NCBI GenBank assembly: GCA_002282555.1
Contig: NCJR01000004.1
Coordinates: forward strand, 1 to 21,787
Direction of reading: 5' to 3'
Origin: Rhodobacterales bacterium 34-62-10
GTDB taxonomy: Bacteria; Pseudomonadota; Alphaproteobacteria; Rhodobacterales; Rhodobacteraceae
DNA length: 21,787 bases
In this document: one piece after another, positions 1-9,332 of the stretch
Layout of the letters: every line of letters begins with the position of its first letter
Numbering within the stretch: position 1 is the stretch's first letter
Notes under the pieces: generated by a model
Database searches by the model: none
Told to the model about the DNA's origin: nothing
The model's input: only the letters and a program-made list of their open reading frames with translations
Program-made: the position numbers and the translations under genes

Positions 1-201
1 CCCATCATCAGCCGCGCGATCAGCATGGATCACCCGATGGAGATCAAGACCGGCATGGTCTTTGCACTGGAAACCTATTGCCCGGCCACGGATGGCTATT
101 CCGCCGCACGGATCGAGGAAGAGGTGGTCGTGACCGAAACCGGCTGCGAGGTGATCAGCCTGTTCCCGGCTGAAGAGCTGCCGATTGCCAACCGCTACTG
201 A
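1..201 (+). CDS. M24 family metallopeptidase-fold protein, C-terminal fragment
   Basis: This is the 3' end of an open frame that enters from the left edge (66 codons, then TGA). The sequence shows a G-M-V-F-A-L-E-T stretch followed about 20 residues later by R-I-E-E-E-V-V-V-T-E-T-G. This is the usual C-terminal signature of the M24 'pita-bread' fold, in which two Glu residues complete the dinuclear metal site. Family members include Xaa-Pro dipeptidases, creatinase and ectoine hydrolase (DoeA), and the fragment is too short to choose among them. It lies 53 bp upstream of the E1-alpha gene on the same strand, so it may be the first visible gene of the same catabolic operon, which would fit hydrolysis of an amide or peptide-like substrate ahead of ketoacid oxidation. 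A weak 6+6 bp inverted repeat (GACCCG at 205-210, CGGGTC at 227-232) sits just after the stop. Confidence 0.8.
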   Translation, partial: PIISRAISMDHPMEIKTGMVFALETYCPATDGYSAARIEEEVVVTETGCEVISLFPAEELPIANRY

Positions 202-254
202 CAGGACCCGGCCCGGCGCAGGTCGTCGGGTCACTTCCCGCAAAGGATATTGCC

Positions 255-1235
255 ATGAGCCCCGCCAAACAGACCAATTCCGCAGATTACCTGCGCATGT
301 ATCGCCAGATGGTCCGCATCCGCACCTTCGAGGATAACGCGAACCAGCTTTACCTGTCGGCCAAGATGCCCGGCCTCACCCATATGTATTCCGGCGAAGA
401 GGCCGTGGCGGTGGGCATCTGCGAGGCGTTGACGGATGACGACCGCATCACCTCGACCCATCGCGGGCACGGGCATTGCGTGGCAAAAGGGGCCGATTTC
501 AAGCAGATGTTCTGCGAACTTTTGGGCAAGGCCGAAGGCTATTGCCGGGGCAAGGGTGGCTCGATGCATATCGCCGATCAAAGCCACGGCAACCTTGGGG
601 CCAATGCCATCGTCGGCGGGTCCATGGGGATCGCCACCGGATCAGCGCTGCGCGCCAAGCTGCTGGGGCAGGATGATGTGACCGTCTGTTTCTTTGGCGA
701 CGGGGCCACGGCGCAGGGGTTGCTCTATGAGGTGATGAATATGGCAGCGCTGTGGAAGCTGCCCGTGATCTATGCCTGCGAGAACAACGGCTATTCCGAA
801 TATACCAAGACCGCAGAAATCGCAGCAGGCTCGATCACCGCGCGGGCTGAGGCTTTTGGGATCGAAGCATTCAAGATCGACGGTCAGGATGTTCTGGCCG
901 TCAACGAATTGACCCAGAAACTGGTCGCCCGCTGCCGCAAGGGGGAAGGTCCGTTCTTCATCGAATTGGAAACCTACCGCTATCACGGCCACCATGTCGG
1001 CGACATCAACCGCGCCTATTACCGCTCCAAGGACGAGGAGAAGGAGTGGAAGGATAACCGCGATCCGATCATCCGCTTTCGGGCATGGCTGGTCGAACAG
1101 GGCATCGCGTCCGAGGAGGAGATCGAGGCGATGAATGCGGAAGTTGAGAAGGACGCGGCCGAGGCCGTCGCCTATGCCGAAGCCGCCCCCTATCCCGATG
1201 TGTCCGAAGTGGACATGCACGTCTACGCCGCCTGA
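255..1235 (+). CDS. TPP-dependent 2-oxoacid/acetoin dehydrogenase E1 component, alpha subunit
   Basis: This is the alpha subunit of a heterotetrameric E1 decarboxylase/dehydrogenase, which uses thiamine diphosphate to form a hydroxyalkyl intermediate and passes it to lipoyl-E2. The 326-aa length matches the AcoA/PdhA class. The TPP-Mg motif is clear: G-D-G at residues 148-150 (followed by A-T-A-Q-G) and the closing E-N-N at 176-178. The N-terminal Y-R-Q-M-V-R-I-R-T-F-E and the G-K-G-G-S-M-H phosphorylation-loop region are also typical. The ATG at 255 is preceded by AAAGGA at a spacing of about 8 nt. The E1-beta gene follows after 11 bp, so the two are surely co-transcribed. Whether the substrate is pyruvate, acetoin or a branched ketoacid cannot be read from the sequence. 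The length and the neighbouring aldehyde dehydrogenase lean towards an acetoin-type complex, and that is inference. Confidence 0.93.
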   Translation: MSPAKQTNSADYLRMYRQMVRIRTFEDNANQLYLSAKMPGLTHMYSGEEAVAVGICEALTDDDRITSTHRGHGHCVAKGADFKQMFCELLGKAEGYCRGKGGSMHIADQSHGNLGANAIVGGSMGIATGSALRAKLLGQDDVTVCFFGDGATAQGLLYEVMNMAALWKLPVIYACENNGYSEYTKTAEIAAGSITARAEAFGIEAFKIDGQDVLAVNELTQKLVARCRKGEGPFFIELETYRYHGHHVGDINRAYYRSKDEEKEWKDNRDPIIRFRAWLVEQGIASEEEIEAMNAEVEKDAAEAVAYAEAAPYPDVSEVDMHVYAA

Positions 1236-1246
1236 GGAGAGCCATC

Positions 1247-2242
1247 ATGAGAGAGATCACCCTGTCCCAGGCCGTGAACGAGGCCATCGCCGAGGAAATG
1301 CGCCGCGATCCCACCGTCTTTCTGCTGGGCGAGGATGTGGCCGAGGCGGGTACACCCTTCAAAGTGCTGTCCGGTCTGGTTGAAGAGTTTGGCACGCAGC
1401 GCGTGATCGACACGCCGATTTCGGAACCTGGTTTCATGGGTCTGGCCGTCGGCGCCGCGATGACGGGCGCGCGGCCTATCGTCGATCTGATGTTCGGCGA
1501 TTTCATCTTTCTGGTGATGGATCAGCTCTGCAATCAGGCGGCCAAGATTCATTACATGTCCGGCGGTAAGCTGAACGTGCCTTTGGTGTTGCGCACCAAT
1601 ATGGGCGCCACCCGCCGCTCTGCCGCGCAGCATTCGCAATCCTTGCAGGCTCTGGTGGCCCATATTCCGGGGCTGAAGGTGGCGATGCCGTCTTCCGCCT
1701 ATGAGGCCAAGGGCCTGATGAAAACCGCGATCCGCGACAATAACCCTGTCGTGATCTTCGAAGACAAGCTGATGTATCAAGACAAGGCCCCGGTGCCCGA
1801 GGAGGAGTATCTGATCCCCTTCGGTGTGGCCAATATCAAGCGCGAGGGGACGGATATCACCCTGATCGCCACATCTTCGATGGTGCAGGTGGCGGAAAAA
1901 GCCGCCGATCTGCTGGCGGCTGAAGGGATCAGCGCTGAGGTAATCGACCCGCGCACCATCGTGCCGCTGGACGAGGCGGCGCTGCTTAAAAGCGTGCGCA
2001 AGACCAGCCGCGCCATTGTCATTGACGAGGGGCATCAAAGCTATGGCATCACCGCCGAAATCGCCAGCCGGTTGAACGAGAAGGCGTTTTATCATCTGGA
2101 CGCACCAGTCCTGCGGATGGGGGCGATGGATGTGCCCGTCCCCTTCTCACCCGCGTTGGAGGATGTGACCGTACCCACACCCGAAGGGGTGGCCGCCAAT
2201 GCCCGCAAGCTCTGCGCGGGGGATATGATCCATGCCGCGTAA
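1247..2242 (+). CDS. TPP-dependent 2-oxoacid/acetoin dehydrogenase E1 component, beta subunit
   Basis: This is the partner of the preceding alpha subunit: it contributes the second half of the TPP site and the transketolase C-terminal domain. It has 331 aa, standard for AcoB/PdhB/BkdB. Recognisable family stretches are the N-terminal A-V-N-E-A-I-A-E-E-M-R-R-D, F-L-L-G-E-D-V-A-E-A-G, the D-T-P-I-S-E-P-G-F-M-G-L-A-V-G-A-A block and the C-terminal E-V-I-D-P-R-T-I-V-P-L-D. The ATG at 1247 has GAGGAG about 6 nt upstream. Its stop (2240-2242) overlaps the ATG of the next gene at 2232, which indicates translational coupling with the lipoyl-bearing E2-like protein. Confidence 0.93.
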   Translation: MREITLSQAVNEAIAEEMRRDPTVFLLGEDVAEAGTPFKVLSGLVEEFGTQRVIDTPISEPGFMGLAVGAAMTGARPIVDLMFGDFIFLVMDQLCNQAAKIHYMSGGKLNVPLVLRTNMGATRRSAAQHSQSLQALVAHIPGLKVAMPSSAYEAKGLMKTAIRDNNPVVIFEDKLMYQDKAPVPEEEYLIPFGVANIKREGTDITLIATSSMVQVAEKAADLLAAEGISAEVIDPRTIVPLDEAALLKSVRKTSRAIVIDEGHQSYGITAEIASRLNEKAFYHLDAPVLRMGAMDVPVPFSPALEDVTVPTPEGVAANARKLCAGDMIHAA

Positions 2243-3557
2243 TGCCACCTCCGGTGCCGGGCCGCATGACGTGACAATGCCCCAGCTTGGCATGGCGCAG
2301 GATGCAGGGCGCATCGTGGCCTGGCTCAAGGCGGCGGGCGATACCGTGGCCAAGGGCGATGCCCTGTTCGAGGTGGAAACCGACAAGGCCACGATGGAGG
2401 TTGAAGCGCAAGCGAGCGGTTTTCTGACCGCGATCACCGCCGCCGAGGGGGACGATGTCCCCGTCGGGGCGGTCATCGCACGGATCAGCGACAGTGCTGA
2501 GGATGATAGCCCTGCCCCTGCCCCTGCCGCTGTTTCAACCTCCGCGCCTGACCATGCGGATGATCTGCCCAAGGGCCAACCCGTCACCATGCCCCAGCTT
2601 GGCATGGCGCAGGACAGCGGCCTGCTCGTCAGCTGGACCAAGAACCTGGGCGACAAGGTCGCTGCCGACGACATCCTGTTCGAGGTCGAGACCGACAAAA
2701 GCACGATGGAAGTGCCCGCAGGCATGGATGGCTATCTGGCCGCAACCCTGGCCGAACCTGGCGAGGATGTGCCAGTAGGGGCCACCCTCGCCATCATCAG
2801 CACCGACAAACCCGACGCGCCCACCGCACGCAGCGCCACATCCATCCCCGCGCCAAGTGCCGCGAAAGCCCCCCCTGCACCCGCGGCGACGACGCCCGCA
2901 AGGGCGGAGGAGCAGCCCGCGCCAAAGCCGCAACCCGCGCCCGCCGCGCAGGACCGCATCCTTGCCTCGCCCAAGGCGCGCAGGTTGGCGCTGGAACGTG
3001 GGTTGAATCTAAACAACTTGGTCGCAGCGGGCCATCCGCAGCCCTTCCATGCGCGCGATCTGGACGTTCTAGCAAACCTTCCCGCCACGTCGCCCGCCGC
3101 AGCGACCGCCAGAACTGCCACGATCCGCCTGACCGCCGAAATCGCGACGGAGGGTTTGACCGCCTTCGCGCAATGGGCGGCGGCAAACCATGGGTTTACC
3201 GACCGTGACGTCCTTCTCGCGGGCATGGCCGGGGCCAGCCTGTCGCAGCCCGGCATCATCGCCATCGAGCGTCATGGACACTCACGCGGCTTTGCCATCC
3301 CCGCTGACCGAGCGCTATCCGCCATCACCCGGTCTGACGACAGGCCCGATCTGATCCTGCGCGATCTGCGCGACACGGCCCTGCGCTCAGTCACAACCGG
3401 GGCTGAGGGGACGCCTGTCCTTACGCTGATGTCCGGCCACGTTGGTCTGATCCTGACGCTGGAGTGCAGCGTCGATCAGATGTCCGCCCCCGCCGCCATC
3501 GCCCTTCTTTCCGCATTCGCAGGCCGGATGGAGCATCCGCTCCGCCACCTGCTCTGA
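2232..3557 (+). CDS. Di-lipoyl E2-like protein with degenerate acyltransferase domain
   Basis: The 441-aa protein starts with two lipoyl domains, each opening with M-P-Q-L-G-M-A-Q-D and each carrying the lipoylated lysine in E-T-D-K-(A/S)-T-M-E (K52 and K156). These are joined by Pro/Ala-rich linkers. A peripheral-subunit-binding domain follows at about 243-280 (S-P-K-A-R-R-L-A-L-E-R-G). The C-terminal part (about 295-441) begins like an E2 catalytic domain (T-I-R-L-T-A-E-I) and ends like one (H-P-L-R-H-L-L). It is only about 150 residues instead of about 230, and E-C-S-V-D-Q-M (411-417) sits where the catalytic D-H-R-x-x-(D/N)-G should be. It therefore probably cannot transfer acyl groups and acts as the swinging-arm and assembly subunit, while the separate short E2 at 5009-5884 supplies catalysis. 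It overlaps the E1-beta stop and precedes the aldehyde dehydrogenase by 16 bp. Confidence 0.88.
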   Translation: MPRNATSGAGPHDVTMPQLGMAQDAGRIVAWLKAAGDTVAKGDALFEVETDKATMEVEAQASGFLTAITAAEGDDVPVGAVIARISDSAEDDSPAPAPAAVSTSAPDHADDLPKGQPVTMPQLGMAQDSGLLVSWTKNLGDKVAADDILFEVETDKSTMEVPAGMDGYLAATLAEPGEDVPVGATLAIISTDKPDAPTARSATSIPAPSAAKAPPAPAATTPARAEEQPAPKPQPAPAAQDRILASPKARRLALERGLNLNNLVAAGHPQPFHARDLDVLANLPATSPAAATARTATIRLTAEIATEGLTAFAQWAAANHGFTDRDVLLAGMAGASLSQPGIIAIERHGHSRGFAIPADRALSAITRSDDRPDLILRDLRDTALRSVTTGAEGTPVLTLMSGHVGLILTLECSVDQMSAPAAIALLSAFAGRMEHPLRHLL

Positions 3558-3573
3558 CCCCAAGGGGACCGAC

Positions 3574-4998
<1,425 letters not shown>

Positions 4999-5008
4999 GG
5001 GGGCAGAG

Positions 5009-5884
5009 ATGACCGACACGATCGCAAGCCCATCCACGCGCCGCCTTGCCCGCGAAAAGGATGTCGATATCGACGCACTGGCCAAACGCCTTGGCCGCAC
5101 GACCATCGCCCCCGAGGATCTGGATCGCAGGCCAAGCACAGCGCAAAGCGCGGACACGACCCTGTGGGATGTGAATCACGCGCAATACGGTGCTGTCTCA
5201 GAAGAACCGACAAGCCGCTTTGCCCAAGTCGCCGCGCGCAATATGGCCGCCGCGCAAGCCTTGATCCCGGCGGTGACGCATCACGACCGCGCTGATGTGC
5301 GTGCGGTTGAGGCGTTCCGCCACTCTCTGAGGTCCGAGGGGGAGGCGCGGGGTGTGAAACTGAAGGCGCTGGCCTTTCATGTTGTGGCCTTGGCACGTTG
5401 CCTGCGCCGCTTCGGGCGCTTCAACGCCTCATTATCGCCGGATGGCCAACGGCTGATCCTCAAGGATTATGTCCATATCGGGATTGCGGTGGATACGCCG
5501 CACGGGTTGATGGTGCCAGTGATCCGCGATGCCGACCGCAAGGGGTTGTGGCAGATCGCGGCTGAGATCGCGGATCTGGCCGCCCGCGCGCAGGCGCGCA
5601 AGATCAAACCCGATGACATGGGGGGCGCGTCGATGACGATCACCAATCTGGGCGGGATCGGCGGGACCGCCTTCACCCCCATCGTCAACCCGCCGGAAGT
5701 GGCGATCCTGGGGATCACCCGCACCCAGACCGAGACGGTCTGGGACGGCGACACCCCACGCCCCGTGCCCATGGTGCCCTTGGACCTGTCCTATGACCAC
5801 CGCGTGATCAACGGCGCGGATGCCGCGCGGTTCATGACCCATTACTGCGGGTTGATCACAGACCCGCGCAACATGCTGATCTGA
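5009..5884 (+). CDS. Short E2 acyltransferase (subunit-binding domain plus catalytic domain, no lipoyl domain)
   Basis: This is a 291-aa 2-oxoacid dehydrogenase acyltransferase. Residues 7-40 form a peripheral-subunit-binding domain (S-P-S-T-R-R-L-A-R-E ... I-A-P-E-D-L). The rest is a CAT-type catalytic domain with I-G-I-A-V-D-T-P-H-G-L-M-V-P-V-I-R, the I-T-N-L-G-G segment, V-N-P-P-E-V-A-I-L-G and the active-site D-H-R-V-I-N-G (H264). There is no lipoyl domain at all, so the enzyme must accept acyl groups from lipoyl arms on another chain, most simply the di-lipoyl protein encoded two genes upstream. I chose the ATG at 5009 because GAGGGGG lies about 5 nt before it and the frame upstream overlaps the aldehyde dehydrogenase without homology. 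The gap to the aldehyde dehydrogenase stop is 10 bp. No E3 gene follows. Confidence 0.9.
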   Translation: MTDTIASPSTRRLAREKDVDIDALAKRLGRTTIAPEDLDRRPSTAQSADTTLWDVNHAQYGAVSEEPTSRFAQVAARNMAAAQALIPAVTHHDRADVRAVEAFRHSLRSEGEARGVKLKALAFHVVALARCLRRFGRFNASLSPDGQRLILKDYVHIGIAVDTPHGLMVPVIRDADRKGLWQIAAEIADLAARAQARKIKPDDMGGASMTITNLGGIGGTAFTPIVNPPEVAILGITRTQTETVWDGDTPRPVPMVPLDLSYDHRVINGADAARFMTHYCGLITDPRNMLI

Positions 5885-6179
5885 GCAAGGCTTTCCGGAC
5901 CGATGACATTTAACGTCAGTCGATCGGCGCAGTTCCGGGCGGCTGAGCCTGCGGCCTTGGCGACGTGGATCTGGTCCTCCGTGTCACACTGGTTGATGCC
6001 CGCAACCATCCGGACGGCATCACCCTCAACAATGGCTGCGTCAGCGAAAGGCATGTAGGCAAGCAGCCGAGGCAACCCCGAGGCCGCAGCTATGGCCAAG
6101 CGGTATCTCAACAATACCTGCCCTTTCGGGGCCGAATCATGACCGGATCATGGAGGCCCAACTCGCCTTTTGGGGCGGC
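5885..6179. other. Intergenic region between convergent genes
   Basis: This 295-bp stretch lies between the stop of the short E2 gene and the stop of the M20 gene. Open frames run through it on both strands (a 90-codon frame at 5842-6114 on the minus strand and an 88-codon one at 5965-6231 on the plus strand). Neither has a convincing start, ribosome site or recognisable domain. I see no strong T-tailed terminator. It could be a decayed gene remnant, but nothing in it is recognisable to me. Confidence 0.4.
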
Positions 6180-7598
6180 TTATTCCGCAGCAATAGGTGG
6201 TTTGGTGGTGGCCGGGATCGGGCAGGTATAGGGGAATTCCGCAAGATGCTCTTGATGGGCCTTTTTTGCGGCGGCCCGCAGCGTCTCGTTGATCATGGCG
6301 GCCCGTGCTGTTGCGGCCATGACCTTGGCCGCATGAACCATTCCCTTATGAGCAAACGGGGCCTTGCCCTGCGCGGTCTGTTGCCATGTATGCAGCGGCG
6401 TGCCCATGGCGGCAGTAGCGACGCGTGCCTGCACCGTTGGCACCGCCCAGCTGACATCCCCCACATCGGTCGATCCCATACCCCCGCCAAAAGGCCGATC
6501 CAGTGGAGCAATGAAATCGCACAGCGCTTTATCCATGTCGGGTTTCATGCTCAGCCGGCGGAAAGCATCGGCGATATCCTCGGGCGTCAGGGTCTTGCGG
6601 ATCTCATGGGCGAATGCCAGATCCGCAGCGTCAAAGGGCACCGGACCCAGTGCTTCGAACTCGGTCTGCATCGCCTCCTCCAGCGGGCGATTCCCCAGCA
6701 GGTTCGACACGGCGGAAAACACGCGGGCTTCAACCTTTGTGCCCGACATCAGCGCGGCCCCATCCGCAATGGCTCGCACCCGCGCCACCAGATCGGACAG
6801 CCCCTTGAGGTCGCGGGCGCGGATCAGTTGCCGCACCGTCGCCTTGGCCTGCACCACATTCGGGGCCGAACCACCCGCATCGATATAGGCGTAATGCACA
6901 CGGGCATCGTCGGGCATATGCTCGCGCATGTAATTGACGCCAATATTCATCAATTCGACAGCATCCAGAGCCGAACGCCCCAGTTCGGGTGCCGCCGCCG
7001 CATGAGCGGCCTTTCCCGTAAAGGTAAAGTCGATCCGCGTGTTGGCCAGCGACCGCGCATCATCCACCGCGTTGAAACTGCCGGGATGCCATGTGATTGC
7101 AAGGTCCACATCATCGAACCAGCCATCGCGCACCATATAGGTCTTGGCCGCCCCGCCTTCTTCGGCCGGGCAACCGTAGTACCGCACCCGCCCGGCAACG
7201 CCTTCGGCCTCCAGCCAATCCTTGATGGCGGTCGCGGCCAGCATCGCAGCAGATCCCAGCAGGTTGTGCCCGCAACCATGACCCTGCCCTGACGGTTCGA
7301 TCATCTGCGGTGCGGCCAGACCCGGTTGCTGGCTGAGGCCGGGTAGCGCGTCATACTCGCCCAGAATCGCGATGACCGGACCACCCTCGCCCGCCTCGCC
7401 CATCACGGCCGTGGGAATGCCCGCCACCCGCTCGGTCACACGGAAACCTTGTGCACGCAGCATGGCGGTATGTTCCGCGCAAGAGCGGACCTCGGTATAG
7501 GCAATCTCCGGCATGTCGAAGACGCGGTCGGACAGGCCAATGAATGCCTCGCGCTTGGCGTCCACACGGGACCAGATCGGATTTTCGTTGGTCTTCAT
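6180..7598 (-). CDS. M20 family amidohydrolase (AbgB-like)
   Basis: This is a 472-aa metal-dependent amidohydrolase of the M20D type, closest in layout to p-aminobenzoyl-glutamate hydrolase subunit B (AbgB). From the chosen start the sequence shows L-S-D-R-V-F-D-M-P-E (22-31), I-L-G-E-Y-D-A-L-P-G (78-87), metal-binding G-H-G-C-G-H (106-111), A-E-E-G-G (145-149) and W-H-P-G (170-173). A dimerisation domain follows with G-K-A-A-H-A-A-A-A-P, and then M-G-S-T-D-V-G-D-V-S-W. The frame is open to 7814, but I start at the ATG at 7598 because the protein from there (M-K-T-N-E-N-P-I-W) aligns with family N-termini and a purine-rich GAAAGAAG lies just upstream. The 72 upstream codons look non-coding. 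It converges on the E1/E2/aldehyde dehydrogenase operon. With the M24 gene it gives two hydrolases around the cluster, which suggests amide-containing substrates. The real substrate is unknown. Confidence 0.88.
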   Translation of the reverse strand: MKTNENPIWSRVDAKREAFIGLSDRVFDMPEIAYTEVRSCAEHTAMLRAQGFRVTERVAGIPTAVMGEAGEGGPVIAILGEYDALPGLSQQPGLAAPQMIEPSGQGHGCGHNLLGSAAMLAATAIKDWLEAEGVAGRVRYYGCPAEEGGAAKTYMVRDGWFDDVDLAITWHPGSFNAVDDARSLANTRIDFTFTGKAAHAAAAPELGRSALDAVELMNIGVNYMREHMPDDARVHYAYIDAGGSAPNVVQAKATVRQLIRARDLKGLSDLVARVRAIADGAALMSGTKVEARVFSAVSNLLGNRPLEEAMQTEFEALGPVPFDAADLAFAHEIRKTLTPEDIADAFRRLSMKPDMDKALCDFIAPLDRPFGGGMGSTDVGDVSWAVPTVQARVATAAMGTPLHTWQQTAQGKAPFAHKGMVHAAKVMAATARAAMINETLRAAAKKAHQEHLAEFPYTCPIPATTKPPIAAE

Positions 7599-7899
7599 AC
7601 CTGCTTCTTTCAATATGCGGCCTGTGGCGTTCGGATCAAACTCAAACACGGCGGGATCGTTAAATCCAGTTGGGAAATGCAGGATCAACAAACCCCATTG
7701 ATCAAGCTGAATATAGGACCTGACTTTGTGGCCCAGTGTGGGCACGAAGAGCCACGTTCCAGATGTCATGGATTTCGGCGTATCGTTCCCTCTTGCAACC
7801 GTGTGACCCATCAAGTGGTGCTGATGCCGCGTGTTGGCCTATTCCTTTCCAGAAAGTGACGGAATAGGGTCGCACCCGGGACCAAGAAGGGATGCACAG
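7599..7899. other. Divergent intergenic region between M20 and SH3 genes
   Basis: This is 301 bp between two divergent genes and should hold both promoters. The part next to the M20 gene stays open in the M20 frame, but without family similarity. The clearest structure is an inverted repeat at 7838-7868, listed separately. I could not assign a convincing -35/-10 pair on either strand. Confidence 0.4.
7838..7868. repeat. 8+8 bp inverted repeat upstream of the SH3 protein gene
   Basis: CCTATTCC (7838-7845) and GGAATAGG (7861-7868) are perfect inverted copies separated by 15 nt. The spacer itself contains TTTC-CA-GAAA. It ends about 31 bp before the ATG at 7900. There is no T-tract after it, so an operator or a 5'-leader hairpin is more likely than a terminator. 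Its role is inference only. Confidence 0.4.
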
Positions 7900-8199
7900 A
7901 TGCGCAGAACACTCTGGATCATGATGGCGATCCTTGCTCTGGGGCCGATTCTGGCGGCAACCCCTGCCGCAGCCGGAATGGGGCGCTATGAGGTGTATGG
8001 CGTTGAGGGGGAGGAGATGGTGAAGCTGCGCGCGGGGCCTGGCATCGGCTATATCGCCATCCTTGGCTTGCCGAAGGGAACGGTCTTGCGCGTCCACAGC
8101 TGCCAGCAAACCGGAGGCACCCGTTGGTGCAGCGTCTCGCTTGATATGGCGTCAAGGATCAAGGGACATGTGTCCTGGGCTTATATTCGGAAACTTTGA
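7900..8199 (+). CDS. Small secreted SH3-domain protein
   Basis: This 99-aa protein has an N-terminal signal peptide (R-R-T-L-W-I-M-M-A-I-L-A-L, cleavage likely after A-A-A around residues 23-25) and a single bacterial SH3 (SH3_3-type) domain. The core L-R-A-G-P-G-I-G-Y-I-A-I-L-G-L-P-K-G-T-V-L and the later R-W-C-S-V and G-H-V-S-W-A-Y are the usual marks. Two cysteines in the domain could form a disulfide in the periplasm. The ATG at 7900 has AAGAAGG 9 nt upstream. An earlier ATG at 7892 is in another frame. Such proteins usually bind peptidoglycan or other envelope partners, and the partner here is unknown. The gene converges on modC with a 35-bp gap. A related SH3 domain occurs at the end of the curli operon in this window. 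Confidence 0.75.
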   Translation: MRRTLWIMMAILALGPILAATPAAAGMGRYEVYGVEGEEMVKLRAGPGIGYIAILGLPKGTVLRVHSCQQTGGTRWCSVSLDMASRIKGHVSWAYIRKL

Positions 8200-8234
8200 A
8201 ACACCGCCTGCGGCACGTTGAACCGGGAAGTCAC

Positions 8235-9332
8235 TCAGGCGCGATGCGCCCGTGCGCCGCCCACATCCGATGCCGCAACGGACACCGTCTTTACGATGGC
8301 GTGAACCGCCATTCCCGGCACCAGACCCAATGTCGCGGCTGACCGCCGCGTGATGCGCGCCAGAACGCGGCCCCCGGCAGTGTCCAACGCCACGATAGCG
8401 CCCGGCCCGTCGCCAGCCCGCACCTCTCGCACCACTCCGGGCAGAATGTTCAAAGCCGACAGACCCTCTGGCCGCCCGCGCGACAAGATCACGTCATGGG
8501 CTGCAATACGCACGCGCAGCAGGCTACCGGGTGGCTGCGACACCAAGGGAAGAAACAGTGCAATGCCGCCTGCGTCCAGTTCTGTCAGCCCGTCCGCGTG
8601 GTGTCGGACCACCCGCGCCTCGAGTACAGCGCCCGCCTCGCGTGCCCCGACAGGCAAGACAGCCGGGTTGCCCAGCACTTCGGCCGCCGGGCCCTGTGCA
8701 ATGACGCGCCCTGCGTCCAGCGCGACAACGGTTGTGGCCAGCCGCGCGACTTCGGATGCGGAATGGCTTACATACAGGATGGGAATATTCACTTCGTCAC
8801 GGAGCCGCTCGAAATAGGGCAGGATCTCGGCCTTGCGCGCCTCGTCCAGCGCGGCCAGCGGCTCGTCTGCAAGGATCAGACGCGGCGCAGACAGTAGCGC
8901 GCGGCCAATGGCGACCCGCTGCTTCTCGCCACCCGACAAAGCGTCGGGACGACGGTCTAACACATGCCCGATCCCCAGCAATGCGATGACCCGACCCATG
9001 TCCTCGCGCGGAGCGTCCTTGGGTGCGAACCAGGCGCCATACGCCAGGTTCTGGCGCACGGTCAGATGCGGAAAAGGACGGCCTTCCTGAAAAACATAAC
9101 CGATCCGGCGGCGGTGCGGCTTCAGCCGAATGGCTTTGTCAGTATCAAGCAGGACCCAAGACCCCGCAGCAATCCGCCCCGCATCCGGCATCAGAAGCCC
9201 TGCCACAGCATTCACAAGGGTCGTTTTGCCGGATCCGGAGCGCCCGAACAGAACGGTCAACCCCGGTGGCGCACTGAAATGCGCATCAAGCGTGAACCCG
9301 TCAAACGCGTGCCTGACCGAGACCTCCAGCAT
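8235..9332 (-). CDS. modC: Molybdate ABC transporter ATP-binding protein ModC
   Basis: This 365-aa ATPase energises molybdate import with ModB. It has a Walker A G-R-S-G-S-G-K-T at 30-37, a Q-loop F-Q-E-G-R-P-F-P-H-L, the signature L-S-G-G-E-K-Q-R, Walker B L-I-L-A-D-E-P-L-A-A-L-D and the H-switch S-H-S. The C-terminal part, about 130 residues, is a TOBE/Mop-type domain as in classical ModC, which separates it from most other ABC ATPases. The ATG at 9332 overlaps the modB stop in a TGATG arrangement, so I prefer it to the GTG one codon earlier. It is the last gene of the modABC unit. No T-tailed terminator is obvious in the 35 bp before the convergent SH3 gene. Confidence 0.95.
   Translation of the reverse strand: MLEVSVRHAFDGFTLDAHFSAPPGLTVLFGRSGSGKTTLVNAVAGLLMPDAGRIAAGSWVLLDTDKAIRLKPHRRRIGYVFQEGRPFPHLTVRQNLAYGAWFAPKDAPREDMGRVIALLGIGHVLDRRPDALSGGEKQRVAIGRALLSAPRLILADEPLAALDEARKAEILPYFERLRDEVNIPILYVSHSASEVARLATTVVALDAGRVIAQGPAAEVLGNPAVLPVGAREAGAVLEARVVRHHADGLTELDAGGIALFLPLVSQPPGSLLRVRIAAHDVILSRGRPEGLSALNILPGVVREVRAGDGPGAIVALDTAGGRVLARITRRSAATLGLVPGMAVHAIVKTVSVAASDVGGARAHRA

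Noticed and set aside
1223..2095. 290-codon minus-strand frame opposite E1-beta
   Set aside because: It is His- and Arg-rich shadow sequence with no domain, lying wholly over a clear E1-beta gene.
5842..6114. 90-codon minus-strand frame after the short E2 gene
   Set aside because: It overlaps the E2 end, has no ribosome site and resembles no family I know. It may be a remnant, but I cannot support it as a gene.
7599..7814. 72-codon N-terminal extension of the M20 protein
   Set aside because: The extension has no similarity to M20 N-termini. The ATG at 7598 begins at the family position and has a ribosome-site-like sequence.
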